In this document: positions 1-12,714 of the stretch, piece after piece
How positions within the stretch are numbered: position 1 is the stretch's first letter
How the letters are laid out: each line of letters starts with the position of its first letter
DNA from: Membranipora membranacea
Taxonomy: Eukaryota; Bryozoa; Gymnolaemata; Cheilostomatida; Membraniporidae
Direction: 5' to 3'
Length of the DNA: 64,000 bases
Assembly: GCA_914767715.1 (NCBI GenBank)
Contig: OU612066.1
Location: forward strand, 12,467,001-12,531,000
Notes under the pieces: model-generated
Seen by the model: the letters and a program-made list of their open reading frames with translations, nothing else
What the model was told of the DNA's origin: nothing
Database searches by the model: none
Position numbers and translations under genes: made by a program

Positions 1-1
1 T

Positions 2-100
2 AGAGGCAAAACTGAAGATTTGGATCCTCACGCGTTGAGAGCATGGATTAACAACCAATTGCCAGTGCATTGTATTAGTACAGTAAATAACTCATTTTAA
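2..100 (+). CDS. Possible 3' end of an unrecognised coding exon at the window edge
   Basis: The window opens in a frame that is open from base 2 to a TAA at about 98-100. It encodes about 32 residues, including the stretch LDPHALRAWINNQLPVHCIS. The composition looks protein-like, with no low complexity, but I do not recognise the family. A run this short can be open by chance. It is listed only because it touches the edge and could be the last exon of a plus-strand gene lying to the left. Confidence 0.2.
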   Translation, partial: RGKTEDLDPHALRAWINNQLPVHCISTVNNSF

Positions 101-345
101 TTTCATAATGGTACATTACTGTTGCTATGTGTCTGCTACCATATGGATCTGATGTAAATTGCCCAGAAGAGGAGAAGCCGGAATATGGGTTGTAGTCAAA
201 AATGTGAATAATGATAAATTTCCATTGACCATCAACTCCATCCAATTCATAAAACTCATACTACACAATATGATCATAGGTGGCCAAATACAAAGTGAGA
301 ACACACACAATGGAAATGAGGGATCGGATTTGACCTGTGTTAATT

Positions 346-1740
346 AGAGGTGCTAGAAAAGGAAGCACTGACACTGTATGGTATGGATGAAAACCAATGG
401 TGAGACAGTTGATAAAAAATTCTGCTCTAAGCTTCCGATTTGTTCTTTTACTATACGTTAGAGGGAATTTTCATCAGTTTGACAAACAATTAGAGCTCCG
501 TAGGAAATTTATTTCTGCCGGCTACAAGCAGTCTGCATCACCTCCGATCAGTTAACTTCAACATGTAACAAAGCAGCTTCAGGGCATATTGAAAGCTAGC
601 AAAAGGCAGCCTCGTCACGCAGCTACAAAAAATAGCCTCGCGTCAAAGCTATAACGAAGGCGCAATGGGTGGTATTATTTTCTCCATAAGTGTGCAGATT
701 AACTGCTGGGATTATTTACAGTATATCGATGCAGCCTGTTGATTGGATAGCTATTGAGTTTTTATTAATGAGTTTTAAGAATTAAAACCAGTAAGTACAG
801 TGCATACATGACTACTTTTGCCCTGTAAGTTCAAATAACCAATTTAACCAAATTTTCGAAGGTATTTAAGACACATGTGGGTAAGAAAGTTCGAAGTCCA
901 GACCAAGGACTATGCATAGTTTAAGCAAGGAAAAGCAGTCTCTGCTTAAATTTTTTCAAATTGCCAAGCCACTTTCAAACAAGTAAACAGTTGTGCGAGA
1001 CCATAATCATCCTTGGGGGAGGGGATAACTATAGAACCTAACACATCTGCCGCTCACAATATTTATTATCATCTATAATCTGAATTAGAACATGATATGT
1101 ATTATGGACTAATGAGTATATTTATGTTTAAAGGACACACAATCACTGTATGTGTAGACATAATTATGACATACGCTAAAATGCTTGTTGCTGTTTGCTA
1201 AATAGTCATTGATAATATAAGCAGACACAGAAATATATCATGTCTTCATTAGAGTTGGGAAAATTTCCATGCCGTGTATTACATCCGTCCATTTAACCAT
1301 TCTAAATCAAAGCTGTGAATGAAAATCCTCAATAATTCAAAGCATCAAAATTGATAGTTTTATATATCCTAGAAAGAGCCAAGTCAGTTAAGAGAGTTCA
1401 TTGATAGCAACAGGACCATTGATGTTTATATTTCTCATAATATAAATATTGGCCACTGATATGGATATCTATCTGGAATTCTGAATAGGTCAACCCCAAA
1501 AGCCAAATCGGGGCTAGACTCACTGAGAATGGCTAATAGATAACCAAATTGTAGTAGAGTCATTTTTGAATAAAAAGAGACAATAACAGGCATGTCATCA
1601 ACATCTAGATGAGCACCACAATCTCAATTATATTTTTATACAATAACCATAACCTTGCCATTCCATACATCATGAGAAGTTGGAAGGACTTTGAAATATC
1701 CCATGTTGGCGACAAAGAAATAGTGCATATATGACCAATT
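346..1740. other. Intergenic, no gene seen
   Basis: AT-rich sequence without long frames, recognisable exons or obvious repeats. It is the 3' flank of the minus-strand SGTA gene. Confidence 0.5.
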
Positions 1741-1748
1741 TAATGTGT

Positions 1749-1754
1749 TTTATT
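1749..1754 (-). promoter_or_regulatory. AATAAA poly(A) signal overlapping the SGTA stop codon
   Basis: On the minus strand the final codons read CAA-TAA-AAC, so AATAAA spans the stop. If this hexamer is used, the 3' UTR would be only a few tens of bases long. Confidence 0.45.
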
Positions 1755-4700
1755 GACTGTTGCCATCACCAGCCGGAGGAGGCTGTTCACCATTGTTACC
1801 CATACCCGCTCCCTGGAACTGATTCCTCAGCTGACTAACTAACTCAGGATTAGCAGACTGCATCTGTTCGGCTAACTGTTGACCTGCTCGTAATAAGTTA
1901 TCCATCCCTCCGGGAGGACCCTCTGCTGCCGGGTCTCCACCAGTAGGAGGAGGAGCACCTGGCATACCCGGCATACCACCTCCTCCACCCATACCTGACA
2001 TCATATTGTTCATCCTACAACAGGGAATAAGGATGCTCATGTAATACCCTAGAGTAAAGATTTTGCGGGAGGAAAACTTGGTCAACTTACCGAGGCTTTG
2101 AATAGTGAACTTTATTGCAGGCTAAAAGAAACCCAACCTCATAACTTTATTTATATTTCGACCTTGGCTAGTGAAAATTTAAGTCACCCCAAACTAACCA
2201 TACTAAACCCTATGCAAAAAAGGTGGGAGTCGTGCTATTTGATCCAAACAGATTTGGTGATAAAGATACTCTAGTAATGTTGAATATTGCTAAAGCAATA
2301 TCAACAGAATCGCTAGCATGAGATAGGTAATAGATAAGTGTTACATGAAAAAAACCAATTTTAAGGACAGTTTGCTGTATTTGTATGAGGGTGATCAAAG
2401 TGGAACGAAACTTGGGACAGCATAAGCTTGGGTTGGCAATCGGTAAAGCAAATAGATTTTTCCCTCTAACCCAGGTGAATCAATCAACTAATCATAAATA
2501 TGAAAATGACTCTTTCTTTCCTTATAAGCACTCAATTTAATCTCCAGTTAAGAGTTCACAGTACATCACTTGTTACTGAGATCTCGCTTTATCCAGTTGC
2601 CTGCATTCCAGTTGCTCCCTCCCTTCCGAATGCATACAAATAGACCAAACTTGGTCTACCTGTTACTAGACTTACATTTGCTGCATGGCTGGGTTCTGCA
2701 TCATCTGAGCTGCCATGTTCATCATGTTTGGATTGTTTAGAATAGAACCGAGATCAGGCATACCACCACCTCCACCACCGAGGAGAGATCCAAATCCTCC
2801 TGGCATTCCCGGTAACCCACCTGGACCTGAACCTGTAAGATCAGATATGAGAGATCCAATAACAGACACGGTCATACTTTGTGTCATTAGTAGCTATCGG
2901 AAAGATTGATACTGCTTGAAATCTCTCTGATATCCAACATTGTCAGAACCAGTCATAAAAAAAGTTTTCCCAAGGTAGAACCACACCTTTGATCAAACCG
3001 AGTAAACATAAAGCGGCTCAACCTGTCCAGTGAGTTGCTAATTATGCTGTGATATGGTAGAAGGCTGGAAGGCCCTGACAGTGGTCAACGGGAACCTTGT
3101 GGTATTCAGGAGTCAAATTGATGTTTCACCATGTCATTCCTCTATGACAGATATTTCAGTCTTAAATCAAGCCAAAGTCTTATAAGGAGTGTTTATGATA
3201 GAAAAAAACTCTTACATCAAGTTTGAAAACTTTTTTTCCTACTTAGGCAAGCAATACTAAAACATAAGGAGTTACATTTGTCAATGATGTTGGCAAATAT
3301 GTTCACAAATAAAAAAAGGGAGTTCCCGATGGACAAAAAAATTTAAATACTCTGATATACACTACCTCCTGCTGTACGAGCCTTCTCCTCTGCAATCTCT
3401 AGATTAGTTTTGAAGTTCTGATTATTTGGATCTAGCTCTATTCCTCTTTTGTAGCATTTTATTGCTTCTGTGTGTTGATTTAAACCAGACAGCGCCAATC
3501 TAAAGTATAAAGTTCGATATTGTTTAGGGCTTTGCATAAAAACAAGCTTTGACACATTGTGGAGATAACTCTCATTGTAGTAACTATGGATGTCATATAT
3601 CGAGTTGTGCCTATACGGAGAGAAATAACAGCCCTGCCTGACTTCAATTTTGAAGTCAAACAGTGATGGTTTCTTAACGCAGATTTAGCTTGCCTTCATA
3701 TTTCTTTAACATTTTTATTCATCTTTAAATTATAGCTTCACTTACATATGTATATTCAGATTTCGAGCAATAACAACTTTTATGCTAACTCATAGCTAGG
3801 ATTGATTGTATTGCTATCACTATATAGCCTTGACAGGCGGCCAGACCAAAAACTGTGGCCGCCTGACAAGGCTAATCACTAACTACAAAGATGTGAAAAA
3901 AATGCTGCTGGTACACATTCTCTGCTGGTACACATTCTCTGCTGGTACACATTCTCTGCATGTTGAATCACGGTGCGCAAAGATAGTGTTTGAAGCCCAA
4001 ATATAAAATGCTTGTAACACCAATATGAAAGTAGTGAGCAACAAGGAAAAAAGAAAAAGCTTGAATAAGAAATCTAAAAGAGTACTTTAATCCCCAATAT
4101 AATATAACAACATACCCTTTCCTGCCATATGCTTTACTATAATTAGGGTCTATCATGATAGCTTCATCACAATCTTCTGCTGCCTCATAATACCTCTCAA
4201 GTTTGTTATACGCGGCCGCCCTGCAATAAATTCAGTATGAGAGAATACAGGCTAAATTCTGTATGAGAATACAGGCTAAATTCTGTTTATGATGACAACC
4301 TAAATTTTGTATGAGAATACAGGCTAAATTATGTCTCAATGTTCGTGGGCCGGAATATGATTTTGAAGACCAATATTACATGCTTCATTATGTGTGGAGG
4401 TTACAGCCGATTTAGCAGGAGCCATACTGGATATGTTTGATGTATTACCTAAAGGCTCACTCAATGATCACAGCAGTGCCGATTTTTTAAAAATCAAAAT
4501 ATACACCATATGCAGCAAGAGCATAACTTGAATCTGACAAAATATTATATCAGAGCATAAAAATTTGAAACATTTCAATCACAAAACTTTTAGTGACCAG
4601 TGATTTGACGTTGCTAACTCTTCCTACCTGTTGCTAAAGTATATAGCGTTATTTGGATCTTTTTCTACGGATTGAGTATAAGAGTTGACAGCATCTATAT

Positions 4701-5657
4701 ATTGTTCAGCTTTCATGAATTCATTTCCAGCATTCTTTAATCTCTCAGCTTCAGTTTTGTCATCAGCTGTTACTTCCTTAGCTACTCTGACAGGTGGAAT
4801 TTCAGCAACCTGCAAAACAAAGTCATAATAGAATATAAGCCAACAAGTGCAGGCCCCAAACACATATCTCTAGAAAGCCTAAGATATAAACAGGGATACC
4901 TGACAGGAACAAAGAACACAGCGGAAGGAATCTTAATTCATGATACAATTTGTACAAATGGCTTTCTCACAAATAAAGCGATCTCCCATTTACTGCTTGT
5001 TTTCCTGATGAACTGATGGTTATATGATTTATGATGACACAAAGCCATCCATGATATTTACCATCATGAGTGTCGAAAAAATCTCGAGTGAATCTACAAA
5101 CTTCATTTATGAAAACTTGGTAGGGGTAAATAGTAACTAGGTTCATCAAAATCTATTGTGCAATGTGTTGGTAGCTCAATCTGGCGACTTGACACTTGGG
5201 TAGATTGAACATGACTGTCTCTAACTTACAATATCTTCTAGTCCAGCTGGAAGTTCCAACTCAGCTCTGGTGTTATGCTCTAGTCCATAGGCTGTCTCCA
5301 GACACTGCTTTGCAACTGCAAGATTTAACAGCCATTATTGATGCTCCTCAAGATCTGATTGTCAGCCTTGTATATTTGCCCCAATAATAAATAGGCTACA
5401 CCTCTACTAAGCTTCTGCATGTATCAATAGGGAACTCAATCTACAATCCTGCACACTGCTACTGTTGCTCTTTCATATAAATAGGCGAGTGTTTCCACTG
5501 TGATGACATATAACCATACAATATGTTTGACAGTCAGGAGATATCTCTCATCATGCTTACCTTCTATGCCTTCACGTTTTTCATCATCTGTTTGAGATTC
5601 TGCTTCACTAGCCAGAAATTTGATGATTGCATATACCAACCTCTCCTTTGCAGACAT
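1750..5657 (-). CDS. SGTA: SGTA-like small glutamine-rich TPR co-chaperone, complete, 7 exons
   Basis: Cytosolic co-chaperone; family members hand tail-anchored and mislocalised hydrophobic proteins between BAG6/GET factors and Hsp70/Hsp90. I reconstruct seven coding exons on the minus strand: 5561-5657, 5230-5315, 4628-4809, 4116-4220, 3366-3499, 2676-2832 and 1750-2014. All have GT-AG borders and matching phases, giving 1026 nt (341 aa; human SGTA is 313). Exons 1-2 hold the N-terminal dimerisation region ([30 protein letters not shown]). Exons 3-5 hold three TPR motifs ([53 protein letters not shown]). Exons 6-7 hold the C-terminal Gly/Met region with [20 protein letters not shown] and the glutamine-rich [20 protein letters not shown]. 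Start chosen at the ATG at 5657, matching the family N-terminus. Oddity: an AATAAA overlaps the stop codon. Confidence 0.93.
3826..3873. repeat. Short perfect hairpin in an SGTA intron
   Basis: Arms of 17 bp (agccttgacaggcggcc and its reverse complement) surround a ~14-base loop. It lies in the intron between SGTA exons 4 and 5 and may be a tiny MITE or structural repeat. Confidence 0.6.
3904..3960. repeat. 19-bp tandem repeat, three copies
   Basis: The unit ctgctggtacacattctct occurs three times head to tail. It lies in an SGTA intron. Confidence 0.8.
4232..4336. repeat. ~27-bp imperfect tandem repeat in an SGTA intron
   Basis: Repeated units of the form gtatgagaatacaggctaaa are followed by a varying spacer. 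About four imperfect copies lie just upstream (gene sense) of exon 4. Confidence 0.65.
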
Positions 5658-6026
5658 TTTATCTGAAAGGTGATTGCGTAAAAGTTAAAACTTGATATTG
5701 GTCTAAAGAATTCAATAGCATGTATTTTGGCATGAATGAATGAATCTGATCAATGCCTTTCAAGCGTTAGGCCCACTAGCATAATAAAGAGTTATATAGG
5801 TGAATGGAGATAATGTTGAAGCGACAAACTCAGATGAAATGATTAGTGATCACAGGTGACGATAACAGTAGAAAGGAGAGGTGTATGTAGAAGCTTGGCT
5901 AGAATGTAATAATGTTCACAAGCTAACTCAAATCTGTCAGCTAGCTTTAAGGTAGTTTTGTTACTGTTTTGAAGAGTAATCGCCAACTTCATTTTTGAAG
6001 GTATTAGGTAATATGGCAAGCCATTA

Positions 6027-7007
6027 GGGGAAGGCGGGGCACGTTGAGCCATGGGGCACGTTGATCCACCCCACTTATTTCAAATACCATTTTATGTTTT
6101 GAGTTTTCCCCTCCATCAGAGGTCATGTGACCAAAGGCACCCTTTTTGAGCAGACAAAAAGAAAGATAGCTACTAAGGGAAGATAATTATTGAGTTTTTC
6201 ATCGTTTTTAGCGTAAAAAGTAAATACTGCGCCAATAGACGGAAATGTCATTTATTCCCAACAAGGCGTGACTGAGAAGTTGCAACTTTTATTAAGTGAT
6301 AACATCATATTTAGTCTCAAAATCACATAATCTAAACTTATCTCTGATGGAGAGATTTTGTTGAACTCGAATTGAAAGTGAAAAACAGGCTGTTGGGGCA
6401 CGTTGAGCCATGCCCGTTGGGGCACGTTGAGCCATGCTCCGCAGTATATAAATGTTATATGATGAAAGTGTATATGAAGCATATGTACACAAAAACATTG
6501 CAATTGATGTTTCTTTAATGAAGTCAGCAATAACTCTGAGTTCACTTTTCCCTTTACTTATCACCAAGTTTGCCGTGTGCAAGTTTTCCTCTACCGCAAA
6601 AATTTAAGAAATTTATTTGTGTTGCGAATTATAATTTATAGTTCACTTGAGTGAAAAAATGCGCTGTTGCAATGAATTTGGTTCCTTTCCTTTATTTCTT
6701 ATGGTTGCAATGAATTAAAAAGTTATCACCAGCAAAGAGATGACCATAACAGAGTGGCTCAACGTGCCCCATTCAAAATGCGGACCCGGCTCAACGTGCC
6801 CCGTGCTTGGGGCACGTTGAGCCGCTTCCCGATTTTTTTTGAAACAGCAATATTTCCTTTTCTTGCTGCAATAGGTTTCTGACCTCACTCATGTTGATGG
6901 AAGACATGAAGACCAATTTCAGTGCCAATTTTTGTTAATCTGGCACAATTCAACTGCATGTTACAATAAAATATGTAAAAACTGGCTCAACGTACCCCGC
7001 CTTCCCC
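6027..7007 (+). mobile_element. Non-autonomous DNA transposon, TA target site (Tc1/mariner/pogo-like), copy 1
   Basis: A 981-bp element with terminal inverted repeats beginning GGGGAAGGCGGGGCACGTTG on the left and complementary on the right. It is flanked by TA at 6025-6026 and 7008-7009, as in the Tc1/mariner/pogo superfamily. The 15-mer GGGGCACGTTGAGCC recurs at the termini, in a pair at ~6394-6435 and in an inverted cluster at ~6752-6828. No transposase frame is visible, so it would need an enzyme supplied elsewhere. A second copy in the opposite orientation lies at 8815-9825. Confidence 0.85.
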
Positions 7008-7046
7008 TACCCATTAATCGATTCCAGGTCGGCTAGGGTGAATGGC

Positions 7047-7140
7047 ACGCGACAGCCAAAAAAGGTAGTACTAGACAAACAGAACCTGGGACCTTATGAT
7101 CCCAAGTCAGCCACCCCTAACACTGCGCTCTCCCTGATCC
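7047..7140 (-). repeat. Possible tRNA-headed SINE fragment
   Basis: The reverse strand reads like a degenerate tRNA head (gtgttaggggtggctgactt, then ggtcccaggttc). A and B boxes are only approximate. It sits directly beside the TA-flanked transposon. Confidence 0.3.
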
Positions 7141-7245
7141 CCACAAACAGTAATATGTTAAGGCAAAACATACATAGAATTTGGAAGCTACTAACTAGCT
7201 AGGAAAGTTTGAGTGTGTTAATGAATGTACAATCTTAGTTGGTGC

Positions 7246-7311
7246 AAGTCCAGTGGTGGTTGAGTGTCCCAGTGGCCTGGACTACTGGGGCACTCAACCA
7301 CCACTGGACTT
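7246..7311. repeat. Near-perfect hairpin, ~28-bp arms
   Basis: The left arm aagtccagtggtggttgagt is mirrored by actcaaccaccactggactt, with about 10 bases of loop. It codes for nothing visible and is probably a very small foldback element. Confidence 0.75.
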
Positions 7312-8105
7312 ACTTACAGTTGCCCCCACGACTACAAATGAAGGCCTATGAATGAATAAATAACTGTGGACGAGGGTGATGCTCTGAATGAGTAACAACT
7401 GTATCTCTGTAAGTCATGGATAATGGTAGGAGTAATTTAATCTTTTCAAATTAGACTATTTTCTGCAATGTGACAAGAAAGTATGATAATTAGCTGGTTA
7501 AAGTACTAATACTAGTAGGTAGGCAAGGAAGGAAGGAAGAAAGAAAAAAAACTCAGTTAGGAATAACATTTTCTGATTGCAGTAAACTAGAATAATTGTA
7601 TAAGTTTACCAGTTTTTACACAAAAGCAAATGTATCTGAGCTATGTTATGTTTACGAAGAAGTTCACAGATGGGCTCTCTACTGTTGTTGATCTTCCAAA
7701 GTGTGTTTTTCTAGTCTAGAAAATAGAAACTTCTGATTAGTGGAAAACTTTCCAGTGTGTGTGATATAAAGTGCCCAATTTTTCTTCCTCACTTCAATGA
7801 GAGCTTTACAGACAACCAATGAAATCGCTCAAATGCTCAAATTGACCAATTAAAATGTGACCAATGGAGTGAATATCTTCACAGGATTATATTTCCGGTA
7901 GCAGACAATCCTAAATGTGGCTAATATTGTGAACTTGATTCTCTCTAAGCAGGGAGTTACAGAGTTTCAAACTCCTCGCTCTAAGTCCTCTTGATTCAGG
8001 CAACAGTAAATCCTTACTGAAACAGTTTCCCCTTGATGTGACTCAAGATCAAGTGACAATGTTGCGCATGTAAGTTAACTATTATATCTACCTACCTTCA
8101 CCAAC

Positions 8106-8490
8106 CAGCTTGAAGCTGTGCAGCGACGGGCTGCAAGAATGATATGTGGAAACCAGAGGGCTGATCATTCAACCACCACAAGCTGAATATCCCAACTCTC
8201 TCATAGCGCAGACAAGAACGACGCTTGAAAGTATTTGTCAATTACCACCACAACAACCCTGCTGTGCTTGGCAAATACATCAGCCGTGCCACCCATTCAT
8301 CTGTGTGCAGACACCCTGGGCAATATTTCATCCACCAATCTAACTACGATCACCGCCGCCGCTCATTCTTTATGCAAACTGCAAGGGAATGGAATTTCCT
8401 AGCCCTAGATCACCTGCTCCTCAAACCTCCTAGACCTAGCATTTAGCATCAGCTGTTCTGTTCCTATGAAATCCTGATATTTTGACCTGG
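8106..8490 (+). pseudogene. Remnant of a non-LTR retrotransposon (C-terminal end of the ORF2 polyprotein)
   Basis: The start reads LEAVQRRAARMICGN, and after a frame change come RRSFFMQTAREWNFLALDHL and a stop. This pairing is the usual C-terminal end of Jockey/CR1-type reverse transcriptase proteins. The change of frame between the two conserved parts shows it is dead. It lies between the two inverted transposon copies. Confidence 0.7.
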
Positions 8491-8814
8491 AGCGATAAAC
8501 CAATTTTGGAACCCGGTTTCTAAAGTCACAGCTATTGGAGCTGGTGCTAGAGACTAAGAAGATCGCAGAAAAATTTGCAGAAAACTTTTGCAGGCAAATT
8601 CGCAGGTATATCGATTGGTAGCACAAACTTGCACGTTTGCAAGTTAGTAAAGGAAGCCGCGCCTGGACACCCAACTCTTGCAATATCACTCTGCCACAAC
8701 ACTGGGAACAAACTTGTTCTGATCAGCACACTTTGGGGAGAAATATGTAATGTTCTCAAGCAAATGTCTAACTGAGAGGAAATAATTTAATATTAAAACG
8801 AATTTTTTAGGATA

Positions 8815-9825
8815 GGGGAAGGCGGGGTACGTTGAGCCAGTTTTTACATATTTGATTGTAACATGCAGTTGAATTGTGCCAGATTAACAAAACTTGGCAC
8901 TGAAATTGGTCATCATGTCTTCCATCAACATGAGTGAGGTCAGAAACCTATTACAGCAAGAAAAGGAAATATTGCTGTTTAAAACAAATTCGGGAAGCGG
9001 CTCAACGTGCCCCAAGCACGGGGCACGTTGAGCCGGGTCCGCATTTTGTATGGGGCACGTTGAGCCACTCTGTTATGGTCATCTCTTTGCTGGTAATAAC
9101 TTTTCAATTCATCGCAACCATAAGAAATAAAGTAAAGCAACCAAATTCATTGCAACAGCCCATTTTTTTCACTCAATTGAACTATAAAATATAATTCGCA
9201 ACACAAAATAAATTTCTGAAATATTTGCTGTAGAGGAAAACTTGCACACAGCAAACTTGATGATAAGTGAAGGGAAAACTGAACTCAGAGTAATTGCTAA
9301 TTTCATTTAAGAAACATCAATTCCAATGTTTTCGTTTTTGTGTATGTAAGTGTTGTCGAACAGTTCAAACATATACTTCATATACATTTGCATCATATAA
9401 CATTCATAGTGCGGTGCATGGCTCAACGTGCCCCAGCGGGCATGGCTCAACGTGCCCCAACAGCCTGGTTTTCATTTTCAACTCGAGTAAGACAAAATCT
9501 CTCCATCAGAGATAAGTTTAGATTATGTGAAATTGAGACTAAATATGATGTTATCACATGATAAAAGTTGCAACTTCTCAGTCACGCCTTGCTAGGAATA
9601 GATGACATTCCCGTCCATTAGCGCATTATTTACTTTTTACACTAAAAACGATGAATAACTAAATAACATCTTCCCTTAGTAGCTATCTTTCTTTTTGTCT
9701 GCTCAAAAAGGGTGCCTTTGGTCTCATGACCTCTGATGGAGGGGAAAACTCAAAACATAAAATGGTATTTGAAAAAAGTGGGGTGGATCAATGTGCCCCA
9801 TGGCTCAACGTGCCCCGCCTTCCCC
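8815..9825 (-). mobile_element. Non-autonomous DNA transposon, TA target site, copy 2 (inverted)
   Basis: A 1011-bp element matching the reverse complement of 6027-7007 along its length, with TA at 8813-8814 and 9826-9827. It keeps the same terminal repeats and internal GGGGCACGTTGAGCC clusters (~9001-9066, ~9419-9458). Small indels separate the copies, so they are diverged. Short frames inside are antisense readings of the repeat, not genes. Confidence 0.85.
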
Positions 9826-9829
9826 TACA

Positions 9830-12714
9830 TGTTTTTCTTTTTGATTAAGGAGTTTTAGATGCTGTTTGAACGCTCAGAATAATGCTTATGATTCGGGGTG
9901 GCATCCATAATGGTGACAACTATCAGACTCTGTAAGAATCCGTAGTACCCACACCCCACAGTAATGCCTGATCTCTCCTTACTAAAAACCTTCCTGATAG
10001 ACAGAGCTGATGTGATCTTGTATCATCATAATCTAGATTTTGCTCAGGATAGAGAGCCCGATACAACATTATCATTCTTTTATTTGATGTAAAAAGAATT
10101 GCCTTTGGCTGTTAATCCTGATTAATCATCCCACCTGATAATCATTTACTTCACACTGAGTGTTGTTTCCTCTCTCAACAACGATAGACAATCCTTAGGT
10201 CTCTAAATGATGGCATTTGTGTTGACCAGAGGAGGGTCGTTGGGAGGCATTCAATAATCATTTTCAGGGACCAAATTCTCATTGTAGTAATGGTGGATTT
10301 ATTTGGACTTATCTTAGTTTTCTAATTGAGTCACTACGCTATAGTCTTAGAAGAATGTGTGGTCCAACCATATTTTCGAGCAAGTCCCTATGATCACTTC
10401 ATTGCCATTCAGTTGTGCCAATGAAGCATAAAAAGTTGTTTCTAAAATCTACATCTAACTATTGATATTTGTGGTTGTTTATTACAGAGTGTATTCTCTT
10501 GTATATCGAGAGATGATTATTACAACTACATAGCTTCAACAATCAACTTGCATTCTGTAGACTCATTCTCAACATTCAGAGCCTAGTGAAGCCATCACAA
10601 CGAGCTTGAAGTCACAGTGGATAAAATGTAATTAAATGGCCATGAAGTAAAGACCAACTTTATCTTGGATAACCACTCTCTTCGTGCAACTGTAAGAATC
10701 TTTCTCTATTTATACATCTTCTTGCTTCTGATTCAACACGAGTTGAGGCAGGGTATTATGATATGGCTTTCTGATGAACTAGATTTCCAATCAATGTATG
10801 TGCAACGATTGCTTTAATCGCTTCTCCGTCTATTGGCTAATATCAAAATGCCACTGCCAATGGGTGATTAGTGCCTGTTTGTAGTTTTTGGCAGAGTTCA
10901 GGAGGCTACCTCTAGGATACATCCTTGTTTCTAGGTTGTATCACACACTCAGTACGAGGATTTTCGGGTAACTTGCGTCCCTCTTTAGTGGCAGCCCAAA
11001 CTCTGTTTTGTCACAAACAGCTACATACAACAAATGGCTGTCATGTTTAGTGATCAATCACTTTTGTTTTTGTTGACATGCTATCCAACTCAAAGTAAGG
11101 AATGAATTTTTTGTTTTCTGGCATGATATTGTGTGGAACTGAGAACCAGGGATCATTGGCTAGGAACATAATTTTTGTTGATATCTGATTTGGATGGAAC
11201 AGTTCCAGCAACAAACATCACCCAACAAATTAATGTATCATGTTTTTTTGGTTTCAGATTATTCCGCAGTTCGAGATGGGAGAAAAATAGAAGTGTTTAA
11301 TTACAGATGATCTAATGAGCTTTTGAGGCGTTAGCCAAATCAACACGCAGGAATACTTCTGATACTAGTGAGTAGCCTTCACCCACATTATAATTATTAT
11401 GATGCTTAAGTTTCCATTCAATGTTCCTGAACTTCCTAGTCCACTTGAGTAGGCAACAAAAACCCCCTGAAGCAATAATATGATTTGAGAATGAAAATAA
11501 TTCTACAATAATGACAACTGGAATGTCTCTGTCATAACACAGAGACATAGGGTCAGGGATATGGCATGCCTGCCAAACATACTTTCAGACTTCGCATTGC
11601 CACCATTAGGAATTTCTTCGAACTGGAAGTCAACCACCTTGGATGAACCATCTGACATTAAGAAAAAAAATCACTCATTTAGGTATAAGATCTTGTCGAC
11701 TTCATTGTACCATCATGCAAAGTTAAATAGATGCTACATCAAATTTGATTTTAGGGCCTATATGTTTTCTTTTACTCTATCTATATCTTTTTCAGTACTT
11801 TTTGTATACAATATTTATTTGGTCACAAGACCTTTAGTGTTATTAGTTAAATTGTCTCCCTTGATCTGTAATTTCAGGAATAATTGTTGTAAGGGACTTA
11901 ACAATCGGAGCGTAATGCATCAACAATGTGAGATGTGAATTTCGTAAAGTTCCCTTGATACGTCATTGGAGCGAAACCAGTGACAGCACTGCTAGTAGAC
12001 TGTGCTAAGATCCAAAAGTCTGTCAGATGTATCTCTTCTCACATAGTAAGTCTGTAAAGTATAAAGTGTAAAGCCATGGCTACATGAGCCGATTTTTACA
12101 TCGATTTGGGGTCACGAGTGGTTAATCGGGGGATCTGCACGAGTGATTACTCGTGTTAAAGTGGACATCGAACTTGTTGGTCTTTTGCCAGAGTGATCTG
12201 GACGATCCTCTATGCTGATTGGTTGTTGATTGCTTGCTTCAATAATTACGCGGTTAAACACGTCATCTATCAAATCGTGACAGGCTATCAAAAATAGAGG
12301 AGTTGATAATATCTGTAGTAAAATCACATCCTCCTATTTATGATAAAAAAGACCATAACTATAAAGATAGGAGTGGTGCTGTAGTGTGGTATCGAGCAAA
12401 TAAACAGTGGTTATCCCCCTTGACATTAAACCAAGTATACTAACTGGCTCAGACATTTATCTTAGTACTCACTCTTGTTTTGTATTTGTATTGTCTATTA
12501 TTTCTTACCTTGTCAATATGTATATATATTCTGTTTTATTCCAGTAATGCTTAGAGTGACAATCAACACTTGTCATTGTGTAACAAACCTTTACATTATT
12601 GTTAATACAATTTTATGGAAGAGCAAAGTTTTGTTTTGCCAGTTTTGCAGTTAAGCAAATAAAAACACTCAAAATAAATATTCAGAATACTTATTTCTGT
12701 GCAATGTTTATTTA
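9830..12714. other. Intergenic, no supported gene
   Basis: Short frames exist on both strands (for example 11561-11938), but none has a recognisable domain, codon bias or consistent splice context. I see no clear repeat structure here. Confidence 0.45.

Noticed and set aside
6252-6582. Small proteins encoded inside the TA-flanked transposon
   Set aside because: The frames differ between the two copies and translate terminal and internal repeats; no transposase motif.
11561-11938. 125-codon plus-strand frame as a gene
   Set aside because: Biased, low-information composition after the first 40 residues, no domain and no splice or promoter context.
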